Of a DNA stretch of 64,000 bases, positions 22,601 through 31,190 are shown in pieces. How positions within the stretch are numbered: position 1 is the stretch's first letter; each line of letters starts with the position of its first letter. The notes below the pieces were generated by a model. It did not search any database, was not told the origin of the DNA, and saw only the letters and a program-made list of their open reading frames with translations. Source of the stretch: Acidobacteriota bacterium (lineage in GTDB: Bacteria > Acidobacteriota > Thermoanaerobaculia > Thermoanaerobaculales > Thermoanaerobaculaceae); NCBI GenBank assembly GCA_016213675.1, contig JACQZW010000081.1:28931-92930 (forward strand), in the 5' to 3' direction. The translations under genes were made by a program, and so were the position numbers.

Positions 22601-22782
22601 GTAACGCACTGGCCTATCGCCGCCTGGCTCTGCGACGCGACCAGCGAAATGCCCATGGTCGCGGGCGTCGGCGACGGGGCCGGTGCGGTCGGGCTGTCGG
22701 CCGAGCACGCCGCCAGCATCGCGACGGCAATCAACGCCAGGCCAAGGGGAATGGGCTTCTGGAGACGGGTTTTTGTCTGCAT
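19624..22782 (-). CDS. IPT/TIG-repeat lipoprotein
   Basis: A 1052-residue surface-type lipoprotein. The signal peptide ends in a lipobox LAAC with Cys26. An Ig-like domain (about 40-140) is followed by at least seven IPT/TIG repeats, each recognisable by a PxxG...GG..VTIxGxxF opening; they begin near residues 148, 250, 350, 455, 555, 645 and 965. A divergent Cys-containing unit lies between the sixth and last. IPT/TIG domains are Ig-like folds found in adhesins and pilus-associated proteins. It is last in the operon after pilQ and a small lipoprotein, 8 bases behind the latter, so a role at the pilus or outer-membrane surface is likely but inferred. Confidence 0.85.
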   Translation of the reverse strand: MQTKTRLQKPIPLGLALIAVAMLAACSADSPTAPAPSPTPATMGISLVASQSQAAIGQCVTLVATVTSSGGQSAPDNTSVAFNVTGPAHFENGATDIVKLTTAGKASALLCADSSVDRTTRVQVTARVPNNKAELFVTFFEVVNPLTLAIYSIQPDEGTKAGGDRVTIYGRGFAEPVAVAFSVGGVSRNAQVLSVTTTGDEIVLLTPPAEFSGPSAPADVTVRVAVGFANTGSETVPGGFTYRDTIPGGPPSIYSVVPPEGSWVGGEQVVLTGINFFTPIQVKFGQELAEFVSVSADNRAVTVLTPRHTDPLPAPLIVDVTILTSVGTTGQREYTFPNGFTWRPDAGVLPILYDVEPNRGSPRGGQTVTLTGRYFTNATVTFQIGSPINLSRPAQVLSISADKTQITLLTPEASPEPVTTDVPVGIAITTAAGTATFVNVYTYVGESRPPLVYYMVPNRGGRAGGELVTIYGRYFLPPMRVVFEGVGDAIVQTVAADGTSVTVLTPPVTGTLPTGPVNVTLTTQYGTGRDQTVTLANAYTYVEAEVPQLFSISPNSGPVEGGTRVTLIGRGFQYPAQVFFADRQAQVISVNYEQVICYSPSITPTQPGTPTTVDVTVKNQATGQTSNALQFRYGEAMFISGISPNQGTMQGGTIVTIYGQGFVAPVQVVIMIGSGDLVAEVLSVAGTEVVVRTAPVPSGARGCGPQAGPVKVTNLGSNLSAIGPNFTYLAANPLITAVTIDETQSNFVQEYNSIAGCSTPWSNHVVHIHGTGFERRDGTTQSAMTVRFGDLGVEVPTTWVSETEVTAVLPDLTGVPLREISCLIGSTCGLQYVDTALAMTITNTVNTCNDTLQAAIYIRPCDTTCRLTSVSSMSLALPSVPFAAVQGVPFQLSIGFAPSPSASPTIVTLSYVNTTASPASATIPIGWTSPWPVMVTPTTASAGANIIAQVGSGVCAITAISPLFTVNPPAPTVTGVVPPTGVAAGGELVTVNGTNFVTGATVTFGGNPATGVVVVNPTTITCSTPPGVAGAVTVSVTTTGGTGTLPAGFTYI

Positions 22783-22790
22783 CGCCGACC

Positions 22791-23351
22791 TCAGTAGGAG
22801 CCGTAGAAGAAGTTCAGGTTGATCGGGAAGGAGGCGACCACCCTCTCCCCGCCCAGGGTCGTGCCGTAGATGTCGACCCGAAGCGCCTGCCGGACGTTCC
22901 GCTTCCCGGTCTCGGCGTCGTAGCCGCCGTTCTCGGGGAAGAGCTGGGCGAGCGGCGTCTCGCGGAAGTACTCACCGGGGAAGATCCGGTAGTTCTGCAG
23001 GGTCGCCGAACCGTTGGCCGGCACGGAGACGTTCTCGAAGTTGCGCCACTGGCGCGAGGTGACCGTGCCGCCGTCGCTTCGCGTGCAGGTGACGACCCAC
23101 TCCCTGAGAATGACGTCCTGCTGCTGCGACAGTGTCATGCCCGGCACCTTCGATTGGGACGTGATCGTCATCTGGCTGACGGTCACGTCGCTCACCAGGG
23201 ACATGTCGATGTCCGCCGGTGCGCTGCGCAGGTCGACGGTAAGTAAGACCGCCGCCTGGGTGTCGGCGGTGGAGTTGCCCCCGTAGCAACCCATCGCGGC
23301 CAGCGCCGCAAGGCCGAGGGTCGAGAAGGCGACGAGACGGCTGAGCTTCAT
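22791..23351 (-). CDS. Small lipoprotein, pil operon
   Basis: A 186-residue predicted lipoprotein: signal peptide with AAMGC, lipidated Cys near residue 22. The body is mostly beta-type sequence with no recognised domain; it includes a CTRSDGGTVTSRQWRNFENVSVP stretch and ends FPINLNFFYGSY. Its start is 10 bases after the pilQ stop, and the TIG lipoprotein follows by 8 bases. It could be a secretin-associated factor, judged from position only. Confidence 0.7.
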   Translation of the reverse strand: MKLSRLVAFSTLGLAALAAMGCYGGNSTADTQAAVLLTVDLRSAPADIDMSLVSDVTVSQMTITSQSKVPGMTLSQQQDVILREWVVTCTRSDGGTVTSRQWRNFENVSVPANGSATLQNYRIFPGEYFRETPLAQLFPENGGYDAETGKRNVRQALRVDIYGTTLGGERVVASFPINLNFFYGSY

Positions 23352-23360
23352 GGCTTCCCC

Positions 23361-25727
23361 CTAGTACTTGATGATCCGAGGCGTGATGAAGATGAGCAGC
23401 TCGTCGTGTTTGTTGCTCACCTCGGTGTTCTTGAACAACCAGCCCACGATCGGGATCTTGTTGAGGCCGGGCACGCCGTTTTCCTGGTCGTTCTCGTTGT
23501 ACTGGTAGATGCCGCCGATGACGGTCGTCCCGCCATCGCGCACCATGACCCGCGTCCGCGCGTCCCGGGTGCTGATCGGCACGTTCTGCGCGGACGCCAG
23601 GTTGATGCCCTGCAGCGGCTCGCGCTTCTTCAGGTCAATGTCGAGCAGGACGGTCCCCTCTGCGGTGATCTGCGGGGTGACGTCGAGCGAGAGCGTCGCA
23701 TCGATGTAGAGGACGGTCACGGTCTGGTTGGCGACGGTCTGGACCGGGATCTGGATGCCGCTCTGGATGTGAGCCTTCTCGTTGTTCTGCGCCGTCACCT
23801 TGGGCGAGGAGACGATCTTCGCGAGGCCGTCGGACTCCGCCGCAGAGAGCGCGAAGTCGAGGCTGAACGCGTCGAGGATGTCGGCGAACGTCAGCGCGAG
23901 GATCCCGTTGCCGGGCTTCGCCAGGTTGACCTGGCCGTCCACCCCGTAGCTGTAGGGGAACTTCCAGCCGGTGGTGTTGCCGTGCTGGGTATCGCCGACA
24001 CCGGTGAAGCCCCAGTTGACCCCGAGAGCGCGGGAGAAGGTGCGCGTGGTCTCGACGATCCGCGCCTCGATCATGACCTGCGGGTTGGGCTGGTCGAGGC
24101 TGTCGATGAGCGCCAGGATGCCCTCGAGCCGGTCGGCGTTGTCACGGATGATGAGCTGGTTGGTCCGCTCGTCGATGACCACCGACCCCCGGTCGGACAT
24201 CAGGAACCTGTCCTGCTTCAGGACGTCGCGGACGGCCTGGGCGCGGGCGTAGGAGAGGATCTTGGTCACCGTGCGCATCGGCTTGGCCGACTCGGCCTGC
24301 TTGCGGAACTCGGCGAGCTGCTGCCGCTCGGTGGTCAGCCGCTCGATGCGGGCAACCCGGAGCACGTTGTTCTCGACGATGTAGTCGAGCCGGTTGATGC
24401 GCAGGACGATGTCCAGGGCCTGGTCCCACGGCACGTTCTCGAGCTGGACCGTCACCGAACCGGTGACGTCCGGATCGACGACGATGTTCAGCCCGGTGAT
24501 CTTCGCGAAGGTGCGGAGGACGTCCTTGATGTCGGCGTCCTTGAGCTCCATGGACAGGGGCTCGCCGGTGAAGCGCCGCTCCTGGCTTTCGAGCTCGCGG
24601 GTGCCGCCGACGACGGTCGGGGCCGGCGGGGCCTGCTCGGCCATGGCGGCCGGGGTGGTCGTCCACGGCGAGTCCGCCGGCCTGGCGGGCGGCGGGGCCG
24701 GCGCCGAGGCCGGAGGCGCCAGCAGGTCCTTGCTCACGGGGGCCGGGAGCGCCTCCGCGGGCCGCGGAGCCGGGGCCGGGGCCTCGGCTTCCACGAGCGG
24801 CTCGTCGACGATCGTGACCGGCACCTTCACGGCTGCCTGCGGCTCGACCGCGACCGCGACGGGCGCGGCCTCGGTGACGACCGGAGCGGGGGCTGGCTGC
24901 GGGCTCGCCGCCACCTCGGCCGGAGCGACCGTGGGCGGCTCGGCAGGCGTCACGGCGGCCGCGACCGCGGGGCCGGCCGGAGACCCGACCCGGAGGACGG
25001 CGCCGCGGGCGGTGCTCTCGAAGCGGTACGGCTGCGTCGCGTCGAGGTCGACGACCACCCGGACCACGGGGTCGGGTGCGACGGCGAACTGCGCCACGCG
25101 GACCTTCTGGACGCCCGCAGCGGTCACCGGGTGAACCCGGCGGGCGACCCGGTTGGTCACTCCGGCCAGGTCGACGACCACCCGCGGCGGGTTGTCGAGG
25201 AAGAAGGCCTTCCCCTCCAGTGGCCCGTTGCCGGACAGCAGAACCGAGACGCCGTTGTCGTCGGCGACCGCGAGGAGGTCGGAGAGCTCCGTGCCCCCTC
25301 TGCCGACAGCCGGCGCCGGAGCGCGGCCCTCCAGCCTCACCTCGATCCCAGCAGGGAGGGCGTTGACCACGGCGGTCGCCTGCGGGTCGAACTCGACGCG
25401 CAGGCGAGCGAAGTGCCGCCCTTCGGCCTCCACGGAGGCGAGCTCCGCCCGCCGGAGGCCGGCCTGAGGCTGGACGACCGGCGCCAACGGCTCGGCCGGC
25501 AGGGCCTGGGGAAACTCGAGAATCAGGACCCCGGGCTCGGGTCGGGCCTCCGTGTACTGGAGCGGGCCGGTGGCGCTCAACACGAGGGCAGGGGCCGGGT
25601 TCGGCGTCCAGGCCATCCCCAGGATCGACGCGGAGTCCTCCGCCGCCGCCGTGCCGGGGTGCACCAGGGCGCACAGCGCCACCACAGTCGCCACCGCCAC
25701 CAACGAGCGATTGCCAGTCACCATCAT
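23361..25727 (-). CDS. pilQ: Type IV pilus secretin PilQ
   Basis: Outer-membrane channel for type IV pili, 788 residues. Signal peptide about residues 1-28. Two AMIN-type peptidoglycan-binding regions lie near 40-130 and 165-255. A Pro/Ala/Val linker (about 260-400) follows. The N0/STN domain is near 405-475 (LKDADIKDVLRTFAKITGLNI), the N1-type domain near 500-575, and the secretin core fills the C-terminus (VTAQNNEKAHIQSGIQIPV, then DVTPQI and TTVIGGIY). The ATG pair at 25722-25727 follows a GGGGG ribosome site; the frame is open upstream through pilP. Full length. Confidence 0.96.
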   Translation of the reverse strand: MMVTGNRSLVAVATVVALCALVHPGTAAAEDSASILGMAWTPNPAPALVLSATGPLQYTEARPEPGVLILEFPQALPAEPLAPVVQPQAGLRRAELASVEAEGRHFARLRVEFDPQATAVVNALPAGIEVRLEGRAPAPAVGRGGTELSDLLAVADDNGVSVLLSGNGPLEGKAFFLDNPPRVVVDLAGVTNRVARRVHPVTAAGVQKVRVAQFAVAPDPVVRVVVDLDATQPYRFESTARGAVLRVGSPAGPAVAAAVTPAEPPTVAPAEVAASPQPAPAPVVTEAAPVAVAVEPQAAVKVPVTIVDEPLVEAEAPAPAPRPAEALPAPVSKDLLAPPASAPAPPPARPADSPWTTTPAAMAEQAPPAPTVVGGTRELESQERRFTGEPLSMELKDADIKDVLRTFAKITGLNIVVDPDVTGSVTVQLENVPWDQALDIVLRINRLDYIVENNVLRVARIERLTTERQQLAEFRKQAESAKPMRTVTKILSYARAQAVRDVLKQDRFLMSDRGSVVIDERTNQLIIRDNADRLEGILALIDSLDQPNPQVMIEARIVETTRTFSRALGVNWGFTGVGDTQHGNTTGWKFPYSYGVDGQVNLAKPGNGILALTFADILDAFSLDFALSAAESDGLAKIVSSPKVTAQNNEKAHIQSGIQIPVQTVANQTVTVLYIDATLSLDVTPQITAEGTVLLDIDLKKREPLQGINLASAQNVPISTRDARTRVMVRDGGTTVIGGIYQYNENDQENGVPGLNKIPIVGWLFKNTEVSNKHDELLIFITPRIIKY

Positions 25728-25746
25728 CGCAACCCCCAGAAAGCGA

Positions 25747-26229
25747 TCACTGCAGCGTCCGTACCACCTCACGATACGGCTTGAGGCTCTTCGGGTCCGC
25801 CACCTGCAGCTTGAACGTTGCACGGCCTTGTTCGACCTTTTCCACGGTCCCGTCGTACAGGACGGTCCCGGCACGGATGATGTACGAGAGGTTGTCCGTC
25901 CCCCGCACCATCGCGACCCACCCCTCGGGGAGGCGGATGATGCCGTCCAGCTTGATCTCCTCGATACCCATCCCGCGCAGGCCGGGCGGCCGCTGGGCCA
26001 TTTCTTCCTTCGGCAGACCCTTGAGGAGAGAGCGGAACGGGTCGCGGCGGCCGGCCGGGTCGTACGTGAAGCCGGCGCCGGAGTCGACCGCCTCCTCGCC
26101 ACGAAGGATGCGCTCGACCGTCGAGGTGTCGATCGGGGTCTCGGTCGGCACCGATGTGGGCACCGGGGCCTGGGCCAGCGCCGTCCCGGCCACCAGCATA
26201 CCGACCAGGATTGCGACCCGGAGCCTCAT
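25747..26229 (-). CDS. pilP: Type IV pilus biogenesis protein PilP
   Basis: Inner-membrane-tethered periplasmic protein linking PilNO to the secretin. The product is 160 residues, with a signal-like N-terminus (VAILVGMLVAGTALAQ). The YDPAGRRDPFRSLL and LDGIIRLPEGWVAMVRG blocks match PilP. No lipobox Cys is present, unlike many proteobacterial PilP. Its start overlaps pilO by 4 bases. Confidence 0.93.
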   Translation of the reverse strand: MRLRVAILVGMLVAGTALAQAPVPTSVPTETPIDTSTVERILRGEEAVDSGAGFTYDPAGRRDPFRSLLKGLPKEEMAQRPPGLRGMGIEEIKLDGIIRLPEGWVAMVRGTDNLSYIIRAGTVLYDGTVEKVEQGRATFKLQVADPKSLKPYREVVRTLQ

Positions 26230-26810
26230 GGGTTACCTCCCTGCTGCTGTTGGGCGTCGCCGTAGATGAACGTCTTCATCGTGAAGTTCGAGTTGATCGA
26301 GTACCCGCCCCTGCCGCTGCCTGCCACGATCGACAGCGACTCGACGTTGATGATCCGCGAGAACCTCGAGAGCCGGTCGAAGAACAGCGCCAGCTCGTGG
26401 TAGGTCCCCTCGAGCTGCACGCCGATCGGCCACTCCGAGTAGAAGTCCTTCTTGACGAACCCGGCGGGTTGGAAGGTGACGAAACGGAAGTTGCCGCGCT
26501 CGGTCAACGACTTGATCTTCTTGATCAGCTCGTCGGTCTGCCGCGCGGTCGGGAGGATCCGCAACAGCCTGGCCAGCTCGGTCTCGAGCCGCTCGGCCTC
26601 CTCGCGGAACTGCGGCAGCCGCGCCTCGGCCGCCTTCCCCTCGCGCACCTTCTGCTGCAGCGTCGCCAGCTCGGCCTGACGGGCGTCGATCTCCTGCTGG
26701 ATTCCCTTGAACCAGTACGTCTGGCTCGCCCACACCAGCAGACCGCCGATGACGACGCCGATGATCAGCGCCACGTACCAGGGACGGCTTTCGAGTTCCA
26801 GGCCTGCCAT
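26226..26810 (-). CDS. pilO: Type IV pilus biogenesis protein PilO
   Basis: A 194-residue bitopic inner-membrane protein of the alignment complex. One transmembrane segment lies near residues 12-30 (YVALIIGVVIGGLLVWASQT), followed by a coiled coil (about 35-85) and a ferredoxin-like periplasmic domain containing YHELALFFDRLSRFSRIINV, a hallmark of PilO. The ATG at 26808-26810 gives the family start. Confidence 0.95.
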   Translation of the reverse strand: MAGLELESRPWYVALIIGVVIGGLLVWASQTYWFKGIQQEIDARQAELATLQQKVREGKAAEARLPQFREEAERLETELARLLRILPTARQTDELIKKIKSLTERGNFRFVTFQPAGFVKKDFYSEWPIGVQLEGTYHELALFFDRLSRFSRIINVESLSIVAGSGRGGYSINSNFTMKTFIYGDAQQQQGGNP

Positions 26811-26826
26811 AGTCCCCCGCCCTCTC

Positions 26827-27420
26827 TCAAGTCCTCGGCGCGGACGCCTGCGCAGCATCCCGCGGTGTGTATGAGAAGTTGCACGACAGGTCGAAGGTGA
26901 AAACGCTCGCCTCGTTCTGCGACATGATCTTCAGCACGGGCTCCGAGAAGAACGGGCTGGCACCGAGGTTGGCGATGAAGTTCGCGACCGCGTTCTCGTT
27001 GAGGGCCTGACCGCGCATCGAGATCGCCGGCCCGCTCACGGTGAGGTCGGTCAGCCAGAGCAGCTCGGGCAGGGCCTTGCTGACCTCGTCCATCAGCCGC
27101 ACCGGGCCGTACTGGTTCGCCTTGAGCTGCTCGATGACCTCGATCTTGTGGCGAAGCTCGGCGTTCCTCTTCTTGAAGGCCTCAACCTCCTCGATGATCG
27201 GCTTCAACCGATCGTACTCGCGTTGGTTCACGGCGACCTCGGCCTTGACGTCCGCCAGGCGAGACGAGAGCTGCCAGTAACGCAGGCCGACCCAGCCGAT
27301 CGCCAGGACGAGCGCGCCCAGCAGGAGGTAGTTGTTGATGTTGCCCGTGCCGAGGGAAATCAGTGGCGCCTTAGAGACCTTGTCGGCGCGCGCTTCGACC
27401 AGGAGGTTGATCTTGATCAT
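26827..27420 (-). CDS. pilN: Type IV pilus biogenesis protein PilN
   Basis: A 197-residue inner-membrane protein. The N-terminal MIKINLLVEARAD is the conserved INLL motif that binds PilM. A transmembrane helix lies near residues 30-48, then a coiled coil and a periplasmic domain. It lies 3 bases after the pilM stop and 16 bases before pilO. Confidence 0.95.
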   Translation of the reverse strand: MIKINLLVEARADKVSKAPLISLGTGNINNYLLLGALVLAIGWVGLRYWQLSSRLADVKAEVAVNQREYDRLKPIIEEVEAFKKRNAELRHKIEVIEQLKANQYGPVRLMDEVSKALPELLWLTDLTVSGPAISMRGQALNENAVANFIANLGASPFFSEPVLKIMSQNEASVFTFDLSCNFSYTPRDAAQASAPRT

Positions 27421-27423
27421 CGC

Positions 27424-28473
27424 CTACTCCCCGGCGGTCCGCAGCGCCATACCCACGGCGGCCGCCATGGACGGGGCGTGTCGATTCAGCCACTCGGGAG
27501 GGAACTGGCTCTCGGAGTACTCGATCTCGCGGAACGGGTTCATCACTTCGACGCGGGCCCGCAGCCTCTCCTTGAGCACCTCGTCGAGGTTCAGCACCTG
27601 GCACGAGCCGCCGGCGAGCACGACCTCTTCGACGTGATCGTGACTCGACGTGGTGTAGAAGAACTCGAACGTCTTCTGTAGCTCGGCGGCGAGGTCCTCG
27701 CTTACGCCGTTGAGCACGCCCAGAATCGTCTGGGGCGTGTGGTCGCCGAGCTGCTCGCCGGTCTTGACGGCCTCGGCCTGCTCCCGGGTGAGGTTGAGCT
27801 CGCGCTGGATCGCCTCGGTGTAGGCGTTGCCGCCGAAGACGATGTCACGCCAGAACACCGACTGGCCGTGGGCCAGGATGTTCACGTTCATGATGTGTGC
27901 GCCGACGTTCACGAGTGCGACCACGCGATCGGCCGCGACGCCGTAGTTGTACTCGAAGGCGTTCTGCAGCGCGAAGACGTCGACGTCCACCAGAACCGGG
28001 GTCTTGCCGAGCTGGGTCACGATGCCCGTGTAGTCGGCGATCCGGTCCTTCTTGGCCGCGACGAGCAGGACGTCCATGGTGTCCGCATCGCTGCCCAGGA
28101 CCACGTAGTCGAGGTTGACCTCGTTGACGTCGAACGGCAGGTACTGCTCGGCCTCCCAGTGGATCGACTCGGCCAGCTCGGCCTCGGACATGGCCGGGAC
28201 CTGGATCTTGCGGATCGCCACGGAGATCCCGGACAGCGAGATGCCGAAGCTCGGGTTCTTGACGCCCTGCTCCTGGATCAGCCGCTGCGCGACCTCCACG
28301 ACGAGCGAGGAGTCCATCACCGTTCCCTCGACGATGGCTTCCGGGGACAGCGGCGCGTGTGCAGCGTGCAACAGGCCGAACCGTCCACCTTTCGCAGCCT
28401 TCAGCTCGACGAGTTTGACCGCGGAGGAGCCGATGTCGAGTCCGACGACACCTTTCTTCTTACGCAAGAACAC
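27424..28473 (-). CDS. pilM: Type IV pilus assembly ATPase-like protein PilM
   Basis: Cytoplasmic actin-like protein that recruits PilN, 349 residues. Actin-fold motifs are VVGLDIGSSAVKLVEL (about 8-23), VALVNVGAHIMNVNI near 190 and VVLAGGSCQVLNLDEVL near 290. It is first in the pilMNOPQ operon, behind a strong promoter. Confidence 0.96.
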   Translation of the reverse strand: MFLRKKKGVVGLDIGSSAVKLVELKAAKGGRFGLLHAAHAPLSPEAIVEGTVMDSSLVVEVAQRLIQEQGVKNPSFGISLSGISVAIRKIQVPAMSEAELAESIHWEAEQYLPFDVNEVNLDYVVLGSDADTMDVLLVAAKKDRIADYTGIVTQLGKTPVLVDVDVFALQNAFEYNYGVAADRVVALVNVGAHIMNVNILAHGQSVFWRDIVFGGNAYTEAIQRELNLTREQAEAVKTGEQLGDHTPQTILGVLNGVSEDLAAELQKTFEFFYTTSSHDHVEEVVLAGGSCQVLNLDEVLKERLRARVEVMNPFREIEYSESQFPPEWLNRHAPSMAAAVGMALRTAGE

Positions 28474-28543
28474 GGCTCACCATCCCCTCTTGGTCACGTC
28501 CCACCCGCGCTGGCGAATGCGTTCCTCGCATACTTTTGCATCC

Positions 28544-28572
28544 AACTTAACAAGCGTCAGGCCACTTGTCAA
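28544..28572 (-). promoter_or_regulatory. Sigma-70-type promoter of the pilMNOPQ operon
   Basis: On the minus strand a perfect TTGACA (28572-28567) is 17 bases from TAAGTT (28549-28544). This would give a leader of about 65 bases before pilM. It sits back to back with the rpmB promoter. Confidence 0.65.
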
Positions 28573-28603
28573 GGACGCGTCAGCGGGGGAGCACGGTCGG
28601 ACC

Positions 28604-28632
28604 TTGGCAAAACGAGGATCGGGTGCTAAACT
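28604..28632 (+). promoter_or_regulatory. Sigma-70-type promoter of rpmB
   Basis: TTGGCA (28604-28609) and TAAACT (28627-28632) with a 17-base spacer. Transcription would begin about 25 bases before the rpmB ATG, leaving room for its GGAGGAG ribosome site. Confidence 0.65.
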
Positions 28633-28664
28633 AGCCTTCCCTCATTGGAGGGCGCGGAGGAGTC

Positions 28665-28859
28665 ATGGCGAAAGAATGCGACCTGTGCGGCAAAGGCGAC
28701 ATGGTGGGCAACCGGATCAGCCACGCGCACAACGTTTCCAAGCGTCGCTGGCATCCGAACCTGCAGTCGGTTCGCGCTTCGGTCGGCGGTCGCACCGTGC
28801 GGATGAAGGTGTGCACGCGCTGCTTGCGTTCCGGGAAGGTCGTCAAGGCAGCCTGCTGA
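28665..28859 (+). CDS. rpmB: 50S ribosomal protein L28
   Basis: A 64-residue ribosomal protein opening [23 protein letters not shown]. It has CDLC and CTRC pairs, so it is the zinc-binding form of L28. It stands alone between its own promoter and a terminator. Confidence 0.97.
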   Translation: MAKECDLCGKGDMVGNRISHAHNVSKRRWHPNLQSVRASVGGRTVRMKVCTRCLRSGKVVKAAC

Positions 28860-28890
28860 GACGCGACCGCCCCACGAATCGCCGGCCACG

Positions 28891-28918
28891 AGCCCGCCTC
28901 CGAGGCGGGCTTTCTTGT
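28891..28918 (+). terminator. Intrinsic terminator after rpmB
   Basis: AGCCCGCC (28891-28898) pairs with GGCGGGCT (28904-28911) around TCCGA, followed by TTCTTGTT. It separates rpmB from the convergent rel gene. Confidence 0.85.
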
Positions 28919-28949
28919 TGGTCGGCGCCGGTTTCGCCGCGCCACACCC

Positions 28950-31115
28950 TCACATGAGCTGCAACCGGCGGGCCTGTTGCGACGGTCCGGCCTCGACCTC
29001 CCCGATCCCCGGCACCCGGCGCAGCGCGCCGACCACCCGCTCGAGGTGGTCGCGGCCGTGCACGTCGACGACCAGGTCGGCGGTGCCGATCTGGTGCTCG
29101 TCGGTCGCCAGGTGACACGAGCGGATGTTGGTGTCCGCGGAGGTCACGGCCTGCGAGATCGCGGCCAGCATCCCCGGCCGGTCCTCGAAGGTCACGTGCA
29201 AGGGCACCTGGTAGGCGCCGAGGTCCCCGCCCCACTCTACCTCGACCTCGCGCTCCGGGGTGAACAGCAGCTTCCGCACGTTCGGGCACTGCGCGGCGTG
29301 GACCGCGACGCCCCGGCCGCGGGTGATGTAGCCGACGATCTCGTCCCCGGGCAGCGGGCTGCAGCACTGCGCCCGGAACGTGAGCATGTCGCGCTGGCCC
29401 TTGACGACGATGATCGCCTCGCCGCCCTTGGCCGGGCGCTGGCGCATCGGCTGGGGAAGCGTCGGCTCGGTCCTGACGACCGGCGCGAGCAATTCGCGTG
29501 GCGAGAGCCGGCCGAAGCCGATGGCGGCCAACAGGTCGTCCTCCCTGCCGAAACCGTGCTCGGCAGCCAGCCGGCCCAGCGTGTTGTCCTCGCGTAGCTG
29601 CTTGAGGGCGAGGCCGACCTTCCGGGCTTCGCGCTCGAGCAACCGGCGGCCGGCGTCCACGGCCTGCTCCTTCTCTCCCCGGTTGAGCCAACTGCGGATC
29701 TTGTTCTTGGCGCGGGCCGTGACGGCGATCTCCAGCCAGTCCCGCGACGGGACCTGATTCGCCGACGTCAGGACCTCGACGATGTCGCCGTTGGACAGCG
29801 GCGTACGGAGCGGCACGAGCCGGCCGTTGATGCGGGCGCCGACCAGGTGGTGGCCGACCTCGGTGTGGACCCGGAAGGCGAAGTCGACCGGGGTGGCGCC
29901 GCGGGGGAAGGCGAACACCTCGCCCTTGGGCGTGAAGGTGTAGACCTCCTCGGGGTAGAGGTTGAGCTTGAGGGCGTTGAGGAAGTCGCGGGGGTTCTCC
30001 TGGTGTCCCTCGACGAGACTGCGCAGCCAGGCGACGCGCTCGGCGTCCTCGCTCGGCGCCTTCCCTTCCTTGTAGAGCCAGTGGGCGGCGATGCCCCGCT
30101 CCGCGATCTCGTCCATGTCCCGCGTCCGGATCTGCACCTCGAACGGCTGCCCCTTCGGCCCGATCACCGAGGTGTGCAGCGACTGGTACGCGTTGGCCTT
30201 GGGCATCGCGATGTAGTCCTTGATCCGGCCCGGGACCGGCCGCCAGAGCTGGTGGATCAGCCCCAGGGCCGCGTAGCAGTGCGGGACCGTGTCGACGATG
30301 ATGCGGAAGGCCAGGAAGTCGTAGATCCGGTCGACGCCGATCCCCTGGCGGCGCAGCTTGGTCCAGATCGAGAACAGGTGCTTGATCCGCCCGTGCACGT
30401 CGCCCTGGATGCTGTGCTCCTGGAGGATCCGCCCGATCGTGGTGCGGATCTCCTCGATGATCTCGCCGGCGTTCTCCTCGCGCTGCTGGAGCTGGTCGAG
30501 GAGCTGCCGGTGCTCCTCGGGGTGCATCTGCTCGAGGGCGAGGTCCTCGAGCTCCGCCTTGATCCGCCCCATCCCGAGCCGGTGCGCGATCGGCGCGTAG
30601 ATCTCGAGGGTCTCGCCGGCGATCCTCCTGCGGCGGGCCTCCTCCGGGAGGAAGTGGAGCGTCCGCATGTTGTGCAGCCGGTCCGCGAGCTTGACCAGGA
30701 TCACCCGGAGGTCCTGGGCGGAGGCGAGCAGCATGCGTCTGAACGTCTCCGCCTGCGCGGCCTGGCGGGCCGCGAACGATTGCTCCATGGAGCTGATCTT
30801 GGTGAGCGCCTTGACCAGCGAGGTGATGTGCTCGCCGAACTGGCTCTCCAGCTCGGTCTCGGTGACCCAGGTGTCCTCGAGGAGGTCGTGGAGCAACCCG
30901 GTGGCGATGGCCACCTCGTCCAGGTGCATGTCGGCGAGGATCCGGGCGACCTCGAGCGGATGGACGAGGTACGGCTCGCCCGAAACCCGCACCTGCCCCT
31001 TGTGCGCCATCGCCGAGTAGACGTAGGCGCGGCGCAACAGGTCCTCGTCGCAGGTCGCGTTGTACGCGGACACCTGCTCGAGGATGTCCTCGAAGCGGGG
31101 CAGGGGCTCGCCCAT
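28950..31115 (-). CDS. Bifunctional (p)ppGpp synthetase/hydrolase, Rel/SpoT family
   Basis: Makes and degrades the stringent-response alarmone; 721 residues. The HD hydrolase domain is intact (SGEPYLVHPLEVA and GLLHDLLEDT, about 45-85). The synthetase domain (about 240-360) has YDFLAFRIIVDT and YIAMPKANAYQSLHTSV. TGS (VYTFTPKGEVFAFPRGATPVDFAF) lies near 395-455 and an ACT domain closes the protein. Both active sites look functional. The ATG at 31113-31115 is chosen by homology; the upstream open frame runs through repeat DNA. Confidence 0.96.
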   Translation of the reverse strand: MGEPLPRFEDILEQVSAYNATCDEDLLRRAYVYSAMAHKGQVRVSGEPYLVHPLEVARILADMHLDEVAIATGLLHDLLEDTWVTETELESQFGEHITSLVKALTKISSMEQSFAARQAAQAETFRRMLLASAQDLRVILVKLADRLHNMRTLHFLPEEARRRRIAGETLEIYAPIAHRLGMGRIKAELEDLALEQMHPEEHRQLLDQLQQREENAGEIIEEIRTTIGRILQEHSIQGDVHGRIKHLFSIWTKLRRQGIGVDRIYDFLAFRIIVDTVPHCYAALGLIHQLWRPVPGRIKDYIAMPKANAYQSLHTSVIGPKGQPFEVQIRTRDMDEIAERGIAAHWLYKEGKAPSEDAERVAWLRSLVEGHQENPRDFLNALKLNLYPEEVYTFTPKGEVFAFPRGATPVDFAFRVHTEVGHHLVGARINGRLVPLRTPLSNGDIVEVLTSANQVPSRDWLEIAVTARAKNKIRSWLNRGEKEQAVDAGRRLLEREARKVGLALKQLREDNTLGRLAAEHGFGREDDLLAAIGFGRLSPRELLAPVVRTEPTLPQPMRQRPAKGGEAIIVVKGQRDMLTFRAQCCSPLPGDEIVGYITRGRGVAVHAAQCPNVRKLLFTPEREVEVEWGGDLGAYQVPLHVTFEDRPGMLAAISQAVTSADTNIRSCHLATDEHQIGTADLVVDVHGRDHLERVVGALRRVPGIGEVEAGPSQQARRLQLM

Positions 31116-31190
31116 GTAGTTATTGTACTTGGCGTTCCCAGCGACTTCGGCAACCCGGTTTGGCGTCGGGCCTGCCAGGGTCCGAAGCGG

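Noticed and set aside
25076..25366. Arg/Pro-rich small frames opposite pilQ and similar ones elsewhere
   Set aside because: Typical high-GC shadow frames without ribosome sites or conserved motifs.
28474..28664. tRNA or riboswitch in the pilM/rpmB gap
   Set aside because: No cloverleaf or known leader fold is visible; the gap is explained by two back-to-back promoters.
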